Of a stretch of DNA of 64,000 nt, positions 17,226 to 25,153 are shown one piece after another; within the stretch, counting starts at the first letter, position 1; the number at the start of each line of letters is the position of its first letter. The translations under genes and the position numbers were made by a program. The notes under the pieces are model-generated. The model did no database searches, was not told where the DNA came from, and saw only the letters and a list, made by a program, of their open reading frames with translations. The stretch is taken from positions 806,001-870,000 of the forward strand of contig NZ_SWKM01000011.1 in the NCBI RefSeq assembly GCF_005871205.1. The letters are read 5' to 3'. The DNA comes from Marinobacter alexandrii (lineage in GTDB: Bacteria; Pseudomonadota; Gammaproteobacteria; Pseudomonadales; Oleiphilaceae).

Positions 17226-18625
17226 CGCTCGTCTCCAGTCGGTGACAGCATGGCTCGAGGGCTGAGCAGGCGGTCCAATTCGTTAGCGTCCAACAGGCCC
17301 TCGTCCAGCACCAGTTCCCGTACGGTGGCGCCGGAGTTCAACGCCAGGGCTGCGATCCGAGTGGCGTTGGTGTAGCCGATCCTGGGTACGAGAGCGGTGA
17401 TGATGCCGATGCTGTTATCCAGGTGCCGGGCGCATTGCTCGATGTTGGCGCGGATATCTCTGATGCAGCGTTCGTCGAGCATGGTACAGGCAGCACCTAA
17501 CATCTTCATGGAGTTAAGCAAGTTGTAGACGATCAGCGGTTCCATGGCATTGAGCTGCAGCTGTCCGGCCTCCGCCGCAAGAGTGACCGCCAGGTCGCTG
17601 GCAATGACTTGATACGCGGTCTGATTGACGGCTTCAGGGATCACCGGATTGACCTTGCCAGGCATGATCGAGGAGCCGGGTTGCATGGGCGGCAGCAGGA
17701 TTTCGCCCAGGCCCGTTCGGGGGCCGGAGGAGAGCAGGCGAAGATCGTTGCACATCTTGCCCAGTTTCACCGCAAAGCGCTTCAGAATGCCGGAAAACAG
17801 GACAAAGGCGCCCATGTCGGATGACGCTTCAACCAGGTTGCTTGCAGAGACAAGCGGTTTCCCGGAAACCTCCGCCAGATACCGGACCGACAGAGCTTGA
17901 TAGCGAGGGTGGGTATTGATGCCGGTGCCGATAGCCGTACCACCAAGATTTACTTCGCAGAGCAGGTGGCTGGCTTCGTGCAGTCGATCAATATCCTCTC
18001 CAAGATTCACCGCGAAAGCCTCGAACTCCTGACCCAGCGTCATGGGGACCGCGTCCTGCAGTTGGGTGCGTCCCATTTTAACCACGTCCGCGAATTGCCG
18101 GCCTTTTTTCTCGAGCCCCTCCTTGAGCTGGATGATGGCCTGTTCCAGGGGCGCCGCCGCAAACTGGATGGCGAGGCATACCGCAGTTGGATAGGCGTCA
18201 TTGGTGGACTGGGACCGATTGACGTCGTCGTTCGGATGAAGATGGTGATACTCGCCTTTACCGTGCCCGAGTTTTTCCAAGGCCAGATTGGCGATGACTT
18301 CGTTCGCGTTCATGTTGGTGGAGGTGCCGGCACCGCCCTGGATCAGGTCCACCACGAACTGGTCGTGCAGTTGTCCGGCGATGATGTCATCACACGCAGC
18401 GACAATGGCCTCGGCTTTGTGTGGGGCGAGTGTTCCGAGATCTCGGTTGGCCATCGCCGCCGCCTTTTTCACCATAACCAACGCCCGGACAAAATCCGGG
18501 AAGTGGCTGATGGGAACCCCGGTGATGGAGAAGTTGTCCAGGGCTCGCTGAGTCTGGACGCCGTACCAGGCCTCAGCGGGTACAGCGAGATCTCCGAGAA
18601 GGTCGTGTTCAACGCGAGTGTTCAT
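17222..18625 (-). CDS. aspA: Aspartate ammonia-lyase
   Basis: A 467-residue member of the fumarase/aspartase superfamily. It has the mobile catalytic loop GSSIMPGKVNP, the TSTNMNANEVIAN segment and the NDDVNRSQSTNDAYPTA region. The aspartase assignment rests on the neighbouring asparaginase and amino-acid symporter and the overall sequence; fumarase C is the alternative. It makes fumarate and ammonia from aspartate. The start at 18625 is chosen because MNTRVEHDLLGD is the usual N-terminus; a longer open frame would run into the symporter gene. Confidence 0.88.
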   Translation of the reverse strand: MNTRVEHDLLGDLAVPAEAWYGVQTQRALDNFSITGVPISHFPDFVRALVMVKKAAAMANRDLGTLAPHKAEAIVAACDDIIAGQLHDQFVVDLIQGGAGTSTNMNANEVIANLALEKLGHGKGEYHHLHPNDDVNRSQSTNDAYPTAVCLAIQFAAAPLEQAIIQLKEGLEKKGRQFADVVKMGRTQLQDAVPMTLGQEFEAFAVNLGEDIDRLHEASHLLCEVNLGGTAIGTGINTHPRYQALSVRYLAEVSGKPLVSASNLVEASSDMGAFVLFSGILKRFAVKLGKMCNDLRLLSSGPRTGLGEILLPPMQPGSSIMPGKVNPVIPEAVNQTAYQVIASDLAVTLAAEAGQLQLNAMEPLIVYNLLNSMKMLGAACTMLDERCIRDIRANIEQCARHLDNSIGIITALVPRIGYTNATRIAALALNSGATVRELVLDEGLLDANELDRLLSPRAMLSPTGDER

Positions 18626-18626
18626 G

Positions 18627-20105
18627 TCAGGACCGCTCGATTGCGGGTTGATCTTCCCCGCGGCTGCGGGCCCGGATACGTTCGATATCCTCAGGCTCAA
18701 TTTCCCAGGCTCCGGCGTCGATGTTCATATCCTGAAAGCGCTTGGCGTCGAAAACCGGCTGCTCGATACCCTGGGCAATCTGATCGTCAAAATCCTTGAG
18801 GATGCGGAGACCTGGCTTGAATAGGGCAATCAGCGCAATTAGGTTGACGAGCGCCAGTAAGCCCATGGTGACGTCCGCAAACCCGAATACCGTGCCCAGG
18901 TCGGTGGTTGCGCCCCAGCAGACTAACCCGATGATGGCCACCCGGAAGGTGTTGAAGAAGTTCTGGTTCTCGGTGGAGAAGAAATTGATGCTGTTCTCGC
19001 CGAGGTAATAGTTGTAAAGGATGGTGCTGAACCCAAAGAGCATCAGGGCAACGCTCACAAAGCTGCGTCCCCAGTCCCCGACGTGATCCGCCAGTGCGGA
19101 TTGCGTCAAGGCAACGCCGCCGATATCGCTGACAACGGTTGGGTCGTAGATGCCGCTCAACAGAATGATAAAGGCGGTCGACGAGCAGATGATCAAGGTG
19201 TCGATGAACACGGAGAACGCCTGGACCACGCCCTGATTCGCAGGATGGGGAACATAGGCGACCGCGGCCACGTTGGGGGCACTGCCCAGACCGGCTTCGT
19301 TGGAAAACAGTCCGCGTTTGACGCCCATCATAATGGCTGCACCAATGCCACCACCCACCAGGGGTTCGAGACCGAAGGCGCTGTTGACGATGAGCATAAA
19401 GGCATCGGGAATATGCTCAACATTCAGGATAAGAACGATTGCTGTGATCAGCAGATAGCTGCCTGCCATGATCGGGACCAGGAATTCCGCGACTCGTGCA
19501 ATACGGCGAACACCGCCGAAGATGATCAAGCCAACAACCATCGCCAGTGCGATACCGGTGTAGAACACGGGAATGCCAAACGCATCGTCGACAGAGGTTG
19601 CAACCGCATAGGATTGCAGGGCGGTAAATCCGAAACCGAAGGTCAGCAGCAACAGGACCGAATACAGGCCGGCCATCCATTTCCAGTGGGCACCAAGACC
19701 GCGGGCAATGTAGTGGGCAGGACCGCCTCGATAGGTGCCGTCGGGTTCAGCCACTTTGTAGGTTTGAGCAAGAGAGCATTCGAGGAAACTGGTCGCCATG
19801 CCCATCAGACCAACTATCCACATCCAGAACACGGCACCGGGGCCGCCAAGAGTAATCGCAACTGCTACCCCTGCGATATTGCCACCACCGACGCGACCGG
19901 CTACGGAGAGCAAGAGCGCCTGGAAGGAGCTGAGATGGCCGTGTTTGTCTTTTTGGAACGCTTGGCTGGCACTCAGGATCCGAAACATGCGCCCAAAATA
20001 GCGGAACTGGACGAAACGGGAGGCGACGGTAAATCCGATGCCGACAGTGAGCAGCAGGGCAATCAGAATCTTGCCCCACAATAAATCGTTCAGAATCTCC
20101 AACAT
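18627..20105 (-). CDS. Alanine/glycine:cation symporter family protein
   Basis: A 492-residue sodium-coupled amino-acid symporter (AGCS family) with about eleven helices and the family segments SVAGRVGGGNIAGVAVAI, SFLECSLAQTYK and GLFSNEAGLGSAPN. It is first in a symporter-aspartase-asparaginase operon and so probably brings in a substrate such as alanine, asparagine or a related amino acid. The start MLEILNDLLWGK at 20105 has GGAG 8-9 bp in front; the longer frame upstream is not supported. It is divergent from an HTH regulator. Confidence 0.9.
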   Translation of the reverse strand: MLEILNDLLWGKILIALLLTVGIGFTVASRFVQFRYFGRMFRILSASQAFQKDKHGHLSSFQALLLSVAGRVGGGNIAGVAVAITLGGPGAVFWMWIVGLMGMATSFLECSLAQTYKVAEPDGTYRGGPAHYIARGLGAHWKWMAGLYSVLLLLTFGFGFTALQSYAVATSVDDAFGIPVFYTGIALAMVVGLIIFGGVRRIARVAEFLVPIMAGSYLLITAIVLILNVEHIPDAFMLIVNSAFGLEPLVGGGIGAAIMMGVKRGLFSNEAGLGSAPNVAAVAYVPHPANQGVVQAFSVFIDTLIICSSTAFIILLSGIYDPTVVSDIGGVALTQSALADHVGDWGRSFVSVALMLFGFSTILYNYYLGENSINFFSTENQNFFNTFRVAIIGLVCWGATTDLGTVFGFADVTMGLLALVNLIALIALFKPGLRILKDFDDQIAQGIEQPVFDAKRFQDMNIDAGAWEIEPEDIERIRARSRGEDQPAIERS

Positions 20106-20283
20106 AAGCAACTCCGGTAATGATTGTTTTTGTGCGAAGTCCTTATTTAACCAACAGGGCACCCTTGCTAGAATTTGCCCATCGTTGCTGATGTGGCGCG
20201 AAGTGTTGCAGGTTGAGCGTCAGATCGCGCTATCGCAACTTGGCGCACCAGGCTTCCCGACAACACAATGGGCAAGACACCCA

Positions 20284-21099
20284 ATGCATCAGGATCTGCA
20301 TCAAAACCTAAGGCTGCTCTGCAGCTACTACAAATCCATTGCGGAGGTTTGCCGTCGCCTCGGTATCAATCGCCCGCAATTCAATCGATACCTGAGTGGC
20401 CAACACAAGCCATCCCCGAATACACTGCGCAGGATTTGCGAATTCTTTGGCGTGGACGAGCAGGACATTCTTCTCCCGCACGGCCAGTTTCAGCGCGTTG
20501 TGGACGTTCGGCCGAAACCCGGTGATCAACCGAACCAGGAAGACAGCTCCCTTCAGGAACATCTGGATTGGCTCGATCAAGGCGCCCGGGGAGACGTTGA
20601 TATCTATTTGGGGTATTACTACGAGTATTACCAGTCAATGTCGGCGCCGGGAAAGGTGCTTCAGAATCTGGTGTGTCTGGAGCGAAGGGGCCAGCGCGTG
20701 GTTTTCCAACGGACGGAGAGAATGAGGGCAACCACCAATGAGCCGCCATGCCACAATCGGTATCAGGGCATCGCCTATTTACTGACGGACCGGCTGTTCC
20801 TGGTGGACTACGAAACGCTCAATCGCCATGAGATTACGCAGACCATTCTCTTTCCCAGTTTCCGTAATCGGGTTACCCGGCTGACGGGCTTGAAAATTGG
20901 GGTGTCGGACAACAGTGAGCGGATGCCTTGTTGCGCCAGAGTGCTATACGAGTACCTGGGGCAGAGTGTGGTTGTCCGGAAGGCTCTCGCGAATTGCGGC
21001 TTACATGATTTGGACAGCGGCCAGATCGACGCATCCATTCGCGACGCGGTGCGCAACGACATGGCGCCGGACGAGTATCTTTTTCGGGCGCGTCACTAA
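20284..21099 (+). CDS. Helix-turn-helix regulator with unknown sensor domain
   Basis: A 271-residue protein. The N-terminal Xre-like HTH (about 5-60) shows SIAEVCRRLGINRPQFNRYL followed by HKPSPNTLRRICEFFGV. The rest (about 80-270) is a soluble domain I do not recognise. It is divergent from the AGCS-aspartase-asparaginase operon and probably controls it, from position only. The start is uncertain: ATG at 20284 begins just before the HTH, but an in-frame ATG at 20191 would add 31 residues; neither has a strong ribosome site. A TAGAAT box at 20169-20174 could be its -10. Confidence 0.8.
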   Translation: MHQDLHQNLRLLCSYYKSIAEVCRRLGINRPQFNRYLSGQHKPSPNTLRRICEFFGVDEQDILLPHGQFQRVVDVRPKPGDQPNQEDSSLQEHLDWLDQGARGDVDIYLGYYYEYYQSMSAPGKVLQNLVCLERRGQRVVFQRTERMRATTNEPPCHNRYQGIAYLLTDRLFLVDYETLNRHEITQTILFPSFRNRVTRLTGLKIGVSDNSERMPCCARVLYEYLGQSVVVRKALANCGLHDLDSGQIDASIRDAVRNDMAPDEYLFRARH

Positions 21100-21110
21100 G
21101 TGTAGGAGCA

Positions 21111-21135
21111 GGGCAGCGGCAGATCGCCACTGCCC
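21111..21135. terminator. Hairpin between convergent genes
   Basis: GGGCAGCGGC and GCCACTGCCC pair with one mismatch around a 5-nt loop. It sits between the HTH regulator stop (21099) and the ComEA-like stop (21143). There is no clear T tract on either side, so a bidirectional terminator role is only probable. Confidence 0.45.
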
Positions 21136-21142
21136 GGCAGGC

Positions 21143-21412
21143 TTACTCCACAGTCAGGCGTTCGGCGTTCTTCTCAACCGTGCGCTCGCCAATACCTTTC
21201 ACGTTGGCCAGATCCAACGGCGTTTCGAAGGGGCCGTTAGCTTCGCGATAGGCCACAATAGCTTGCGCTTTGCTCTGGCCAACACCGGTTAATTCGGCCA
21301 GCGTAGCGACATCGGCGGTGTTGATGTTGATGGCGGCCGGTTCAGCGTGAGCAAAGCCGGTAACCAGGCTGAACAGCAGTACGAGGGTGGCAAAAAAGGG
21401 AGTGCGTTTCAT
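21143..21412 (-). CDS. ComEA-like helix-hairpin-helix DNA-binding protein
   Basis: An 89-residue exported protein: signal peptide ending AHA (about residue 24), then INTADVATLAELTGVGQSKA and VKGIGERTVEKN, a pair of helix-hairpin-helix motifs as in ComEA. ComEA binds incoming double-stranded DNA in the periplasm during natural transformation; short ComEA-like proteins of this type are common in gammaproteobacteria, also outside competent species. The start at 21412 (MKRTPFFATL) is chosen at the signal peptide; a longer frame upstream has no support. Upstream on the same strand lies the sRNA candidate. Confidence 0.87.
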   Translation of the reverse strand: MKRTPFFATLVLLFSLVTGFAHAEPAAININTADVATLAELTGVGQSKAQAIVAYREANGPFETPLDLANVKGIGERTVEKNAERLTVE

Positions 21413-21489
21413 GGAAGTGTGTTCCTGATGCTGAGTTGTCGTCTTTTTAGTGTTGTCGGGACACAAAACAGCCGGAACGAATGCACGGA

Positions 21490-21677
21490 CAGGACCACAC
21501 TCCTTGTGGTCCCGTTTTCCGTGGCTGACCCTTGCCTGTTCCTTCAGGCCATGCGCTCATCCTGAGCGCGTCATCCTTGCGATCTTCCCTGCAAGCCCTG
21601 ATCCGTAGGGCAACTCCAAATCCCTGGAGCTATCGTCCTTGAGCCAACGATCCTTGCTGGCTTGTCATCCCTGACCC
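21490..21677 (-). ncRNA. Candidate CsrB/RsmZ-type CsrA-sequestering small RNA
   Basis: Read on the minus strand, this stretch of about 190 nt folds into eight consecutive short hairpins, nearly all with GGA in or beside the loop: GTCAGGGATGAC, CTCCAGGGATTTGGAG, GCCCTACGGATCAGGGC, CTTGC(AGGGAAGATC)GCAAG, GCGCTCAGGATGAGCGC, GCCTGAAGGAACAGGC and, last, GGACCACA-AGGAG-TGTGGTCC. I count about 13 GGA motifs in all, several within CA(A)GGA(T/G)G, close to the known CsrA site. A TACAAT -10 box stands 6-7 bp before the first hairpin, so the RNA would begin with GTCAGGGATGAC, like CsrB and RsmY, which also start with a GGA hairpin. The 3' end is uncertain: the last hairpin has no good T tract. There is no ORF. 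Confidence 0.72.
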
Positions 21678-21682
21678 TTCCC

Positions 21683-21688
21683 ATTGTA
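21683..21688 (-). promoter_or_regulatory. -10 box of the sRNA candidate
   Basis: On the minus strand TACAAT (one base from consensus), with a poor -35 about 17 bp upstream, as expected for an activator-dependent promoter. About 75 bp upstream, at 21754-21759, is a single TGTAAG, a half-site of the GacA box (TGTAAG-N6-CTTACA); the second half is not present. Confidence 0.5.
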
Positions 21689-21801
21689 GCCATGCCGCGT
21701 TTTGGCAAAACCGGACAATCGCGTTGGCGCGTGTGAGATATCTCCTACGCAGGTGTAAGGAGGGGAGGGCTCTGAGAGTTGGGAGTGATCCTCAGTACGG
21801 T

Positions 21802-21818
21802 TGCACCAGTAAGGGGCA
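21802..21818. promoter_or_regulatory. NtrC-like enhancer site 1 upstream of urtA
   Basis: TGCACCAGTAAGGGGCA, a 17-bp near-palindrome with one break, matching the NtrC pattern TGCACY-N5-RGTGCA. It shares the core GCACCAGTAAGG with site 2, 140 bp further on, and lies about 250 bp before the sigma-54 promoter. Confidence 0.65.
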
Positions 21819-21941
21819 GGGCGCCAGATGGGTGTCCAATAAGAAGCATGCCATTTATGTCTAACTGAGCTAGTTTGAGCCGCGGAAAAAGTTTTAACAA
21901 TCTGATTTTTAGGAATATTTAAGGGGTCCGGAAAGTGGGCC

Positions 21942-21989
21942 CGCACCAGTAAGGTGCGAAGGTGCACCACAGGTGCGGGTTTTGGTGCG
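21942..21989. promoter_or_regulatory. NtrC-like enhancer site 2 and following half-sites
   Basis: CGCACCAGTAAGGTGCG (21942-21958) is a perfect 17-bp palindrome of NtrC type. Further half-sites follow: GGTGCACC (21961-21968), GGTGCG (21972-21977) and GGTGCG (21984-21989). The cluster lies about 110 bp upstream of the -24 element, the usual place for NtrC enhancers that act on sigma-54 promoters by looping. Confidence 0.7.
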
Positions 21990-22066
21990 TTCTGATGGGG
22001 CGTTATCACTATGACAAGTGCCTTATGAGCCACTAAGTCGCTGAACATAAGGGGATTATTTTGGTG

Positions 22067-22083
22067 CTGGAACAACTAATGCA
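22067..22083 (+). promoter_or_regulatory. Sigma-54 promoter of the urt-ure cluster
   Basis: CTGGAACAACTAATGCA has GG (22069-22070) and GC (22081-22082) exactly 10 bp apart, as required for the -24/-12 promoter (consensus YTGGCACGRNNNTTGCW). It would start transcription near 22094, about 50 bp before urtA. With the NtrC-like sites upstream it suggests induction under nitrogen limitation. Confidence 0.65.
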
Positions 22084-22142
22084 GAGCAGGAGGTGTTTAA
22101 GACGAATTGCACAACCTCACCAAAAATGAAAAGGATGACGAA

Positions 22143-23441
22143 ATGAGCATCAAAAAACACGTGAAACTGGGCCTCTCTGCACTGGCGCTTTCCATCTCTT
22201 TTAACTCCGTTGCCGCCGAAGACCCGATCAAGGTCGGCATCCTGCACTCCCTGTCCGGCACCATGGCGATCAGTGAATCCACCCTGAAAGACACCATGCT
22301 GATGCTGATCGAAAAACAGAACGAAGCCGGCGGTGTCCTGGGCCGTCAGCTTGAGCCGGTGGTGGTCGACCCCGCCTCCAACTGGCCGCTGTTCGCCGAA
22401 AAAGCCCGCGAGCTGCTGGCGAAAGAAGAAGTGGACGTGATCTTCGGCAACTGGACCTCGGTTTCCCGTAAATCCGTATTGCCGGTGGTGGAAGAACTGA
22501 ACGGCCTGCTGTTCTACCCGGTTCAGTACGAAGGTGAAGAATCCTCCGAGAACGTGTTCTACACCGGTGCCGCGCCCAACCAGCAGGCGATTCCGGCCGT
22601 GGACTACCTGATGAACGACATCGGCGTTGAGCGCTGGGTTCTGGCAGGCACCGACTACGTATACCCGCGCACCACTAACAAGATCCTCGAGACCTACCTC
22701 AAGGACAAGGGCGTGGCCGCTGACGACATCATGATCAACTACACGCCGTTTGGTCACTCCAACTGGCAGGCCATTGTTTCCGACATCAAGACGTTCGGTA
22801 ACGCCGGCAAGAAGACCGCTGTGGTCTCCACCATCAACGGCGACGCCAACGTACCGTTCTACCGCGAACTGGGTAACCAGGGCATCGACGCGGCCGACAT
22901 CCCGGTAGTTGCCTTCTCCGTGGGTGAGCAGGAGCTGTCCGGTATCGACACCGGCCCATTGGTCGGCCACCTGGCGGCCTGGAACTACTTCATGAGCGTG
23001 GACAACGACGCCAACTACGACTTCATCGACGCCTGGGTTGAGTACACCGGCAACGAAGAGGCCGTCACCAACGACCCGATGGAAGCGCACTACATCGGCT
23101 TCAACATGTACATCGAAGCGGTCAAGAAAGCCGGTACTGCCGACGTGGACGCGGTGAAAGACGCCATCATCGGCGTAAGCGTGCCCAACCTCACCGGTGG
23201 CTACGCCACCATGATGCCGAACCACCACATCACCAAGCCGGTGCTGATTGGCGAAATCCAGGACAACGGCCAGTTCTCTGTGGTCTGGGAAACGCCGTCG
23301 ACCGTGGCGGGCGATGCCTGGTCTGACTTCCTGCCGGGTTCCAAAGACCTCATCAGTGACTGGCGCAAGCCGCTGTTCTGCGGAAACTTTAACGTGGTTT
23401 CCGGAACCTGTGGCGGCAAGTCTGAGGTCGCTGCCGAGTAA
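22143..23441 (+). CDS. urtA: Urea ABC transporter substrate-binding protein
   Basis: A 432-residue periplasmic binding protein of the branched-chain amino-acid type. It has a signal peptide (cleavage near SVAAED), then IKVGILHSLSGTMAISE, NWTSVSRKSVLPVVEE and GLLFYPVQYEGEESSENV, segments typical of UrtA/FmdD. The assignment as urea-specific is supported by urtBCDE and the urease genes directly downstream. ATG at 22143 is preferred over an in-frame ATG 36 bp upstream, which has no signal-peptide-like N-terminus. It is the first gene after the sigma-54 promoter and is followed by an attenuator-like hairpin. Confidence 0.95.
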   Translation: MSIKKHVKLGLSALALSISFNSVAAEDPIKVGILHSLSGTMAISESTLKDTMLMLIEKQNEAGGVLGRQLEPVVVDPASNWPLFAEKARELLAKEEVDVIFGNWTSVSRKSVLPVVEELNGLLFYPVQYEGEESSENVFYTGAAPNQQAIPAVDYLMNDIGVERWVLAGTDYVYPRTTNKILETYLKDKGVAADDIMINYTPFGHSNWQAIVSDIKTFGNAGKKTAVVSTINGDANVPFYRELGNQGIDAADIPVVAFSVGEQELSGIDTGPLVGHLAAWNYFMSVDNDANYDFIDAWVEYTGNEEAVTNDPMEAHYIGFNMYIEAVKKAGTADVDAVKDAIIGVSVPNLTGGYATMMPNHHITKPVLIGEIQDNGQFSVVWETPSTVAGDAWSDFLPGSKDLISDWRKPLFCGNFNVVSGTCGGKSEVAAE

Positions 23442-23465
23442 GCTGTAAAACGGTTTTTACTGCTT

Positions 23466-23496
23466 GCGGGCGGGGCTTGATCCTCGCCCGCGTTTT
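23466..23496 (+). terminator. Attenuator-like hairpin between urtA and urtB
   Basis: GCGGGCGGGG and CCTCGCCCGC pair over 10 bp with one G-T, loop CTTGAT, then GTTTTA. The T run is short, so a leaky terminator is likely: it would give more binding protein than membrane subunits, a common arrangement in ABC operons. Confidence 0.65.
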
Positions 23497-23545
23497 ACCA
23501 CCGTTTATTCCCTCAACCCTCTATTCTCAGGAACAGGACGCAACC

Positions 23546-25150
23546 ATGGGCATCTACCGACTGCTCAGCCATCTGCTGCTCGCCTGCTGTCTGCTCTGGC
23601 CCGGCCTTGCCCTGGCCCAGGTAGAAGACACCGAAGCACAACAATTACTCACCGCGCTGGCCGATTCTTCCTTCTCCGAAAAGAAAACGGTGATCAACCG
23701 CATCGCCGGCAGTGGCGACGACCGTGCCCGGTACTGGCTGGAATCTTTCGGCGCCAATAAACTCGGACGCATTGAAGACAGCGGCCAGTTCATCATCGTG
23801 TTGTCCAATCGTGGCCGTAACTGGACCGTGGAAGACGCACTGACCAAAGAAAACCTGGGCGAGATTTCCCGCCGGGACATCGACACCATTCGCGTCAACA
23901 ACGCCCTGCGTAATGAACTCGAAGGCATCCTGTCGGTGATTGATCTCAAGAGTCCCAACGAGGACCAACGTTTATCGGCCGCCCGCGCCCTCAAAGGCAG
24001 CGTGAGTGGCACCCTGGCCGAGCGCCTGCCAACGCTGATTGACGAAGAGCAAAGCGCCGACGTACAAGCTGCGCTCACCGAAGCCCTGGCCATCTACCAG
24101 GTGGAAGAGCAGGGCGACATTACCGCCGTGGCGACACTCTCCGGCAGCCTCAACTCCGAAGCCCGAGCGGCCCTGCAACAGGCCATGCGCAGCGACGATC
24201 CTGCGCTTGCCGCAGCCGCGACCAAGGCCATGGAAAGCATCGAACAGAAACTGAAACTGAACCGCGCCGCCGAAACCCTGTATTTCGGCCTGTCCCTCGG
24301 TTCGGTGCTGGTGCTGGCGGCCATTGGCCTGGCCATCACCTTCGGCGTGATGGGCGTGATCAACATGGCCCACGGCGAGCTGATCATGCTCGGCGCCTAC
24401 ACTACCTGGGGTATGCAGCAACTGCTGCCGGGCCAGCCGGGCCTGGCGCTGATGCTGTCCATCCCCGCCGGCTTCCTGGTGTCGGCGCTGGCGGGCATTG
24501 CCATTGAACGCACCGTGATCCAGCACCTGAAAGGCCGCCCGCTGGAAACTCTCTTAGCCACCTTCGGTGTCAGCCTGATCCTGCAGCAACTGGTGCGCAC
24601 GGTGATCTCTCCCCTGAACCGCACCGTGATCACCCCGGACTGGATGAGCGGCTCGGTGATGATCAACGAAGCCCTGTCGCTGACCCTGAACCGCCTGTAT
24701 GTCATCGGTTTCGCCCTGGTGGTGTTCGCCGGCCTGATGCTGATCATGCGCAAGACCCGGCTCGGCCTGGACGTGCGCGCCGTCACCCAGAACCGGGCCA
24801 TGGCCCGCTCCATGGGCATCAAGGCCACCAAGGTAGACATCCTCACCTTCGGCCTGGGCTCCGGCGTGGCTGGCCTGGCCGGTGTGGCCTTGTCCCAGAT
24901 CACCAACGTCGGCCCCAACCTGGGCCAGAGCTACATCATCGATTCCTTCATGGTGGTGGTGTTCGGCGGCGTCGGAAACCTCTGGGGCACCCTGCTGGCG
25001 GGCCTGTCGCTGGGCACCATCAACCAGCTGCTGGAACCCTGGGCCGGTGCGGTGCTCGCCAAGATCCTGGTACTGGTACTGATCATCCTGTTCATTCAAA
25101 AACGCCCCCGGGGACTCTTTCCCCAAAAGGGCCGTGCGGCGGAGGGTTAA
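23546..25150 (+). CDS. urtB: Urea ABC transporter permease UrtB
   Basis: A 534-residue protein, longer than a LivH-type permease because of an exported N-terminal part. A signal peptide (cleavage near ALA-QVED) leads into a soluble helical repeat region of about 230 residues, then the permease domain with about eight helices, including NMAHGELIMLGAYTTW and LAGVALSQITNVGPNLGQSY. The extra N-terminal domain is usual for UrtB. The start at 23546 (MGIYRLLSH) is selected for the signal peptide. It forms the membrane channel with UrtC. Confidence 0.93.
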   Translation: MGIYRLLSHLLLACCLLWPGLALAQVEDTEAQQLLTALADSSFSEKKTVINRIAGSGDDRARYWLESFGANKLGRIEDSGQFIIVLSNRGRNWTVEDALTKENLGEISRRDIDTIRVNNALRNELEGILSVIDLKSPNEDQRLSAARALKGSVSGTLAERLPTLIDEEQSADVQAALTEALAIYQVEEQGDITAVATLSGSLNSEARAALQQAMRSDDPALAAAATKAMESIEQKLKLNRAAETLYFGLSLGSVLVLAAIGLAITFGVMGVINMAHGELIMLGAYTTWGMQQLLPGQPGLALMLSIPAGFLVSALAGIAIERTVIQHLKGRPLETLLATFGVSLILQQLVRTVISPLNRTVITPDWMSGSVMINEALSLTLNRLYVIGFALVVFAGLMLIMRKTRLGLDVRAVTQNRAMARSMGIKATKVDILTFGLGSGVAGLAGVALSQITNVGPNLGQSYIIDSFMVVVFGGVGNLWGTLLAGLSLGTINQLLEPWAGAVLAKILVLVLIILFIQKRPRGLFPQKGRAAEG

Positions 25151-25153
25151 AGT

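Noticed and set aside
19083-20084. 333-codon frame antisense to the AGCS symporter
   Set aside because: Asp/Asn/Gly/Gln-rich sequence typical of the reverse of membrane-protein codons.
21754-21771. Full GacA box upstream of the sRNA candidate
   Set aside because: Only TGTAAG is present; the expected CTTACA six bases away is AGGGCT, so no complete site can be claimed.
22056-23228. 390-codon frame antisense to urtA
   Set aside because: Same mirror effect; composition (Val, Gly, His) is not that of a natural protein and urtA is clear.
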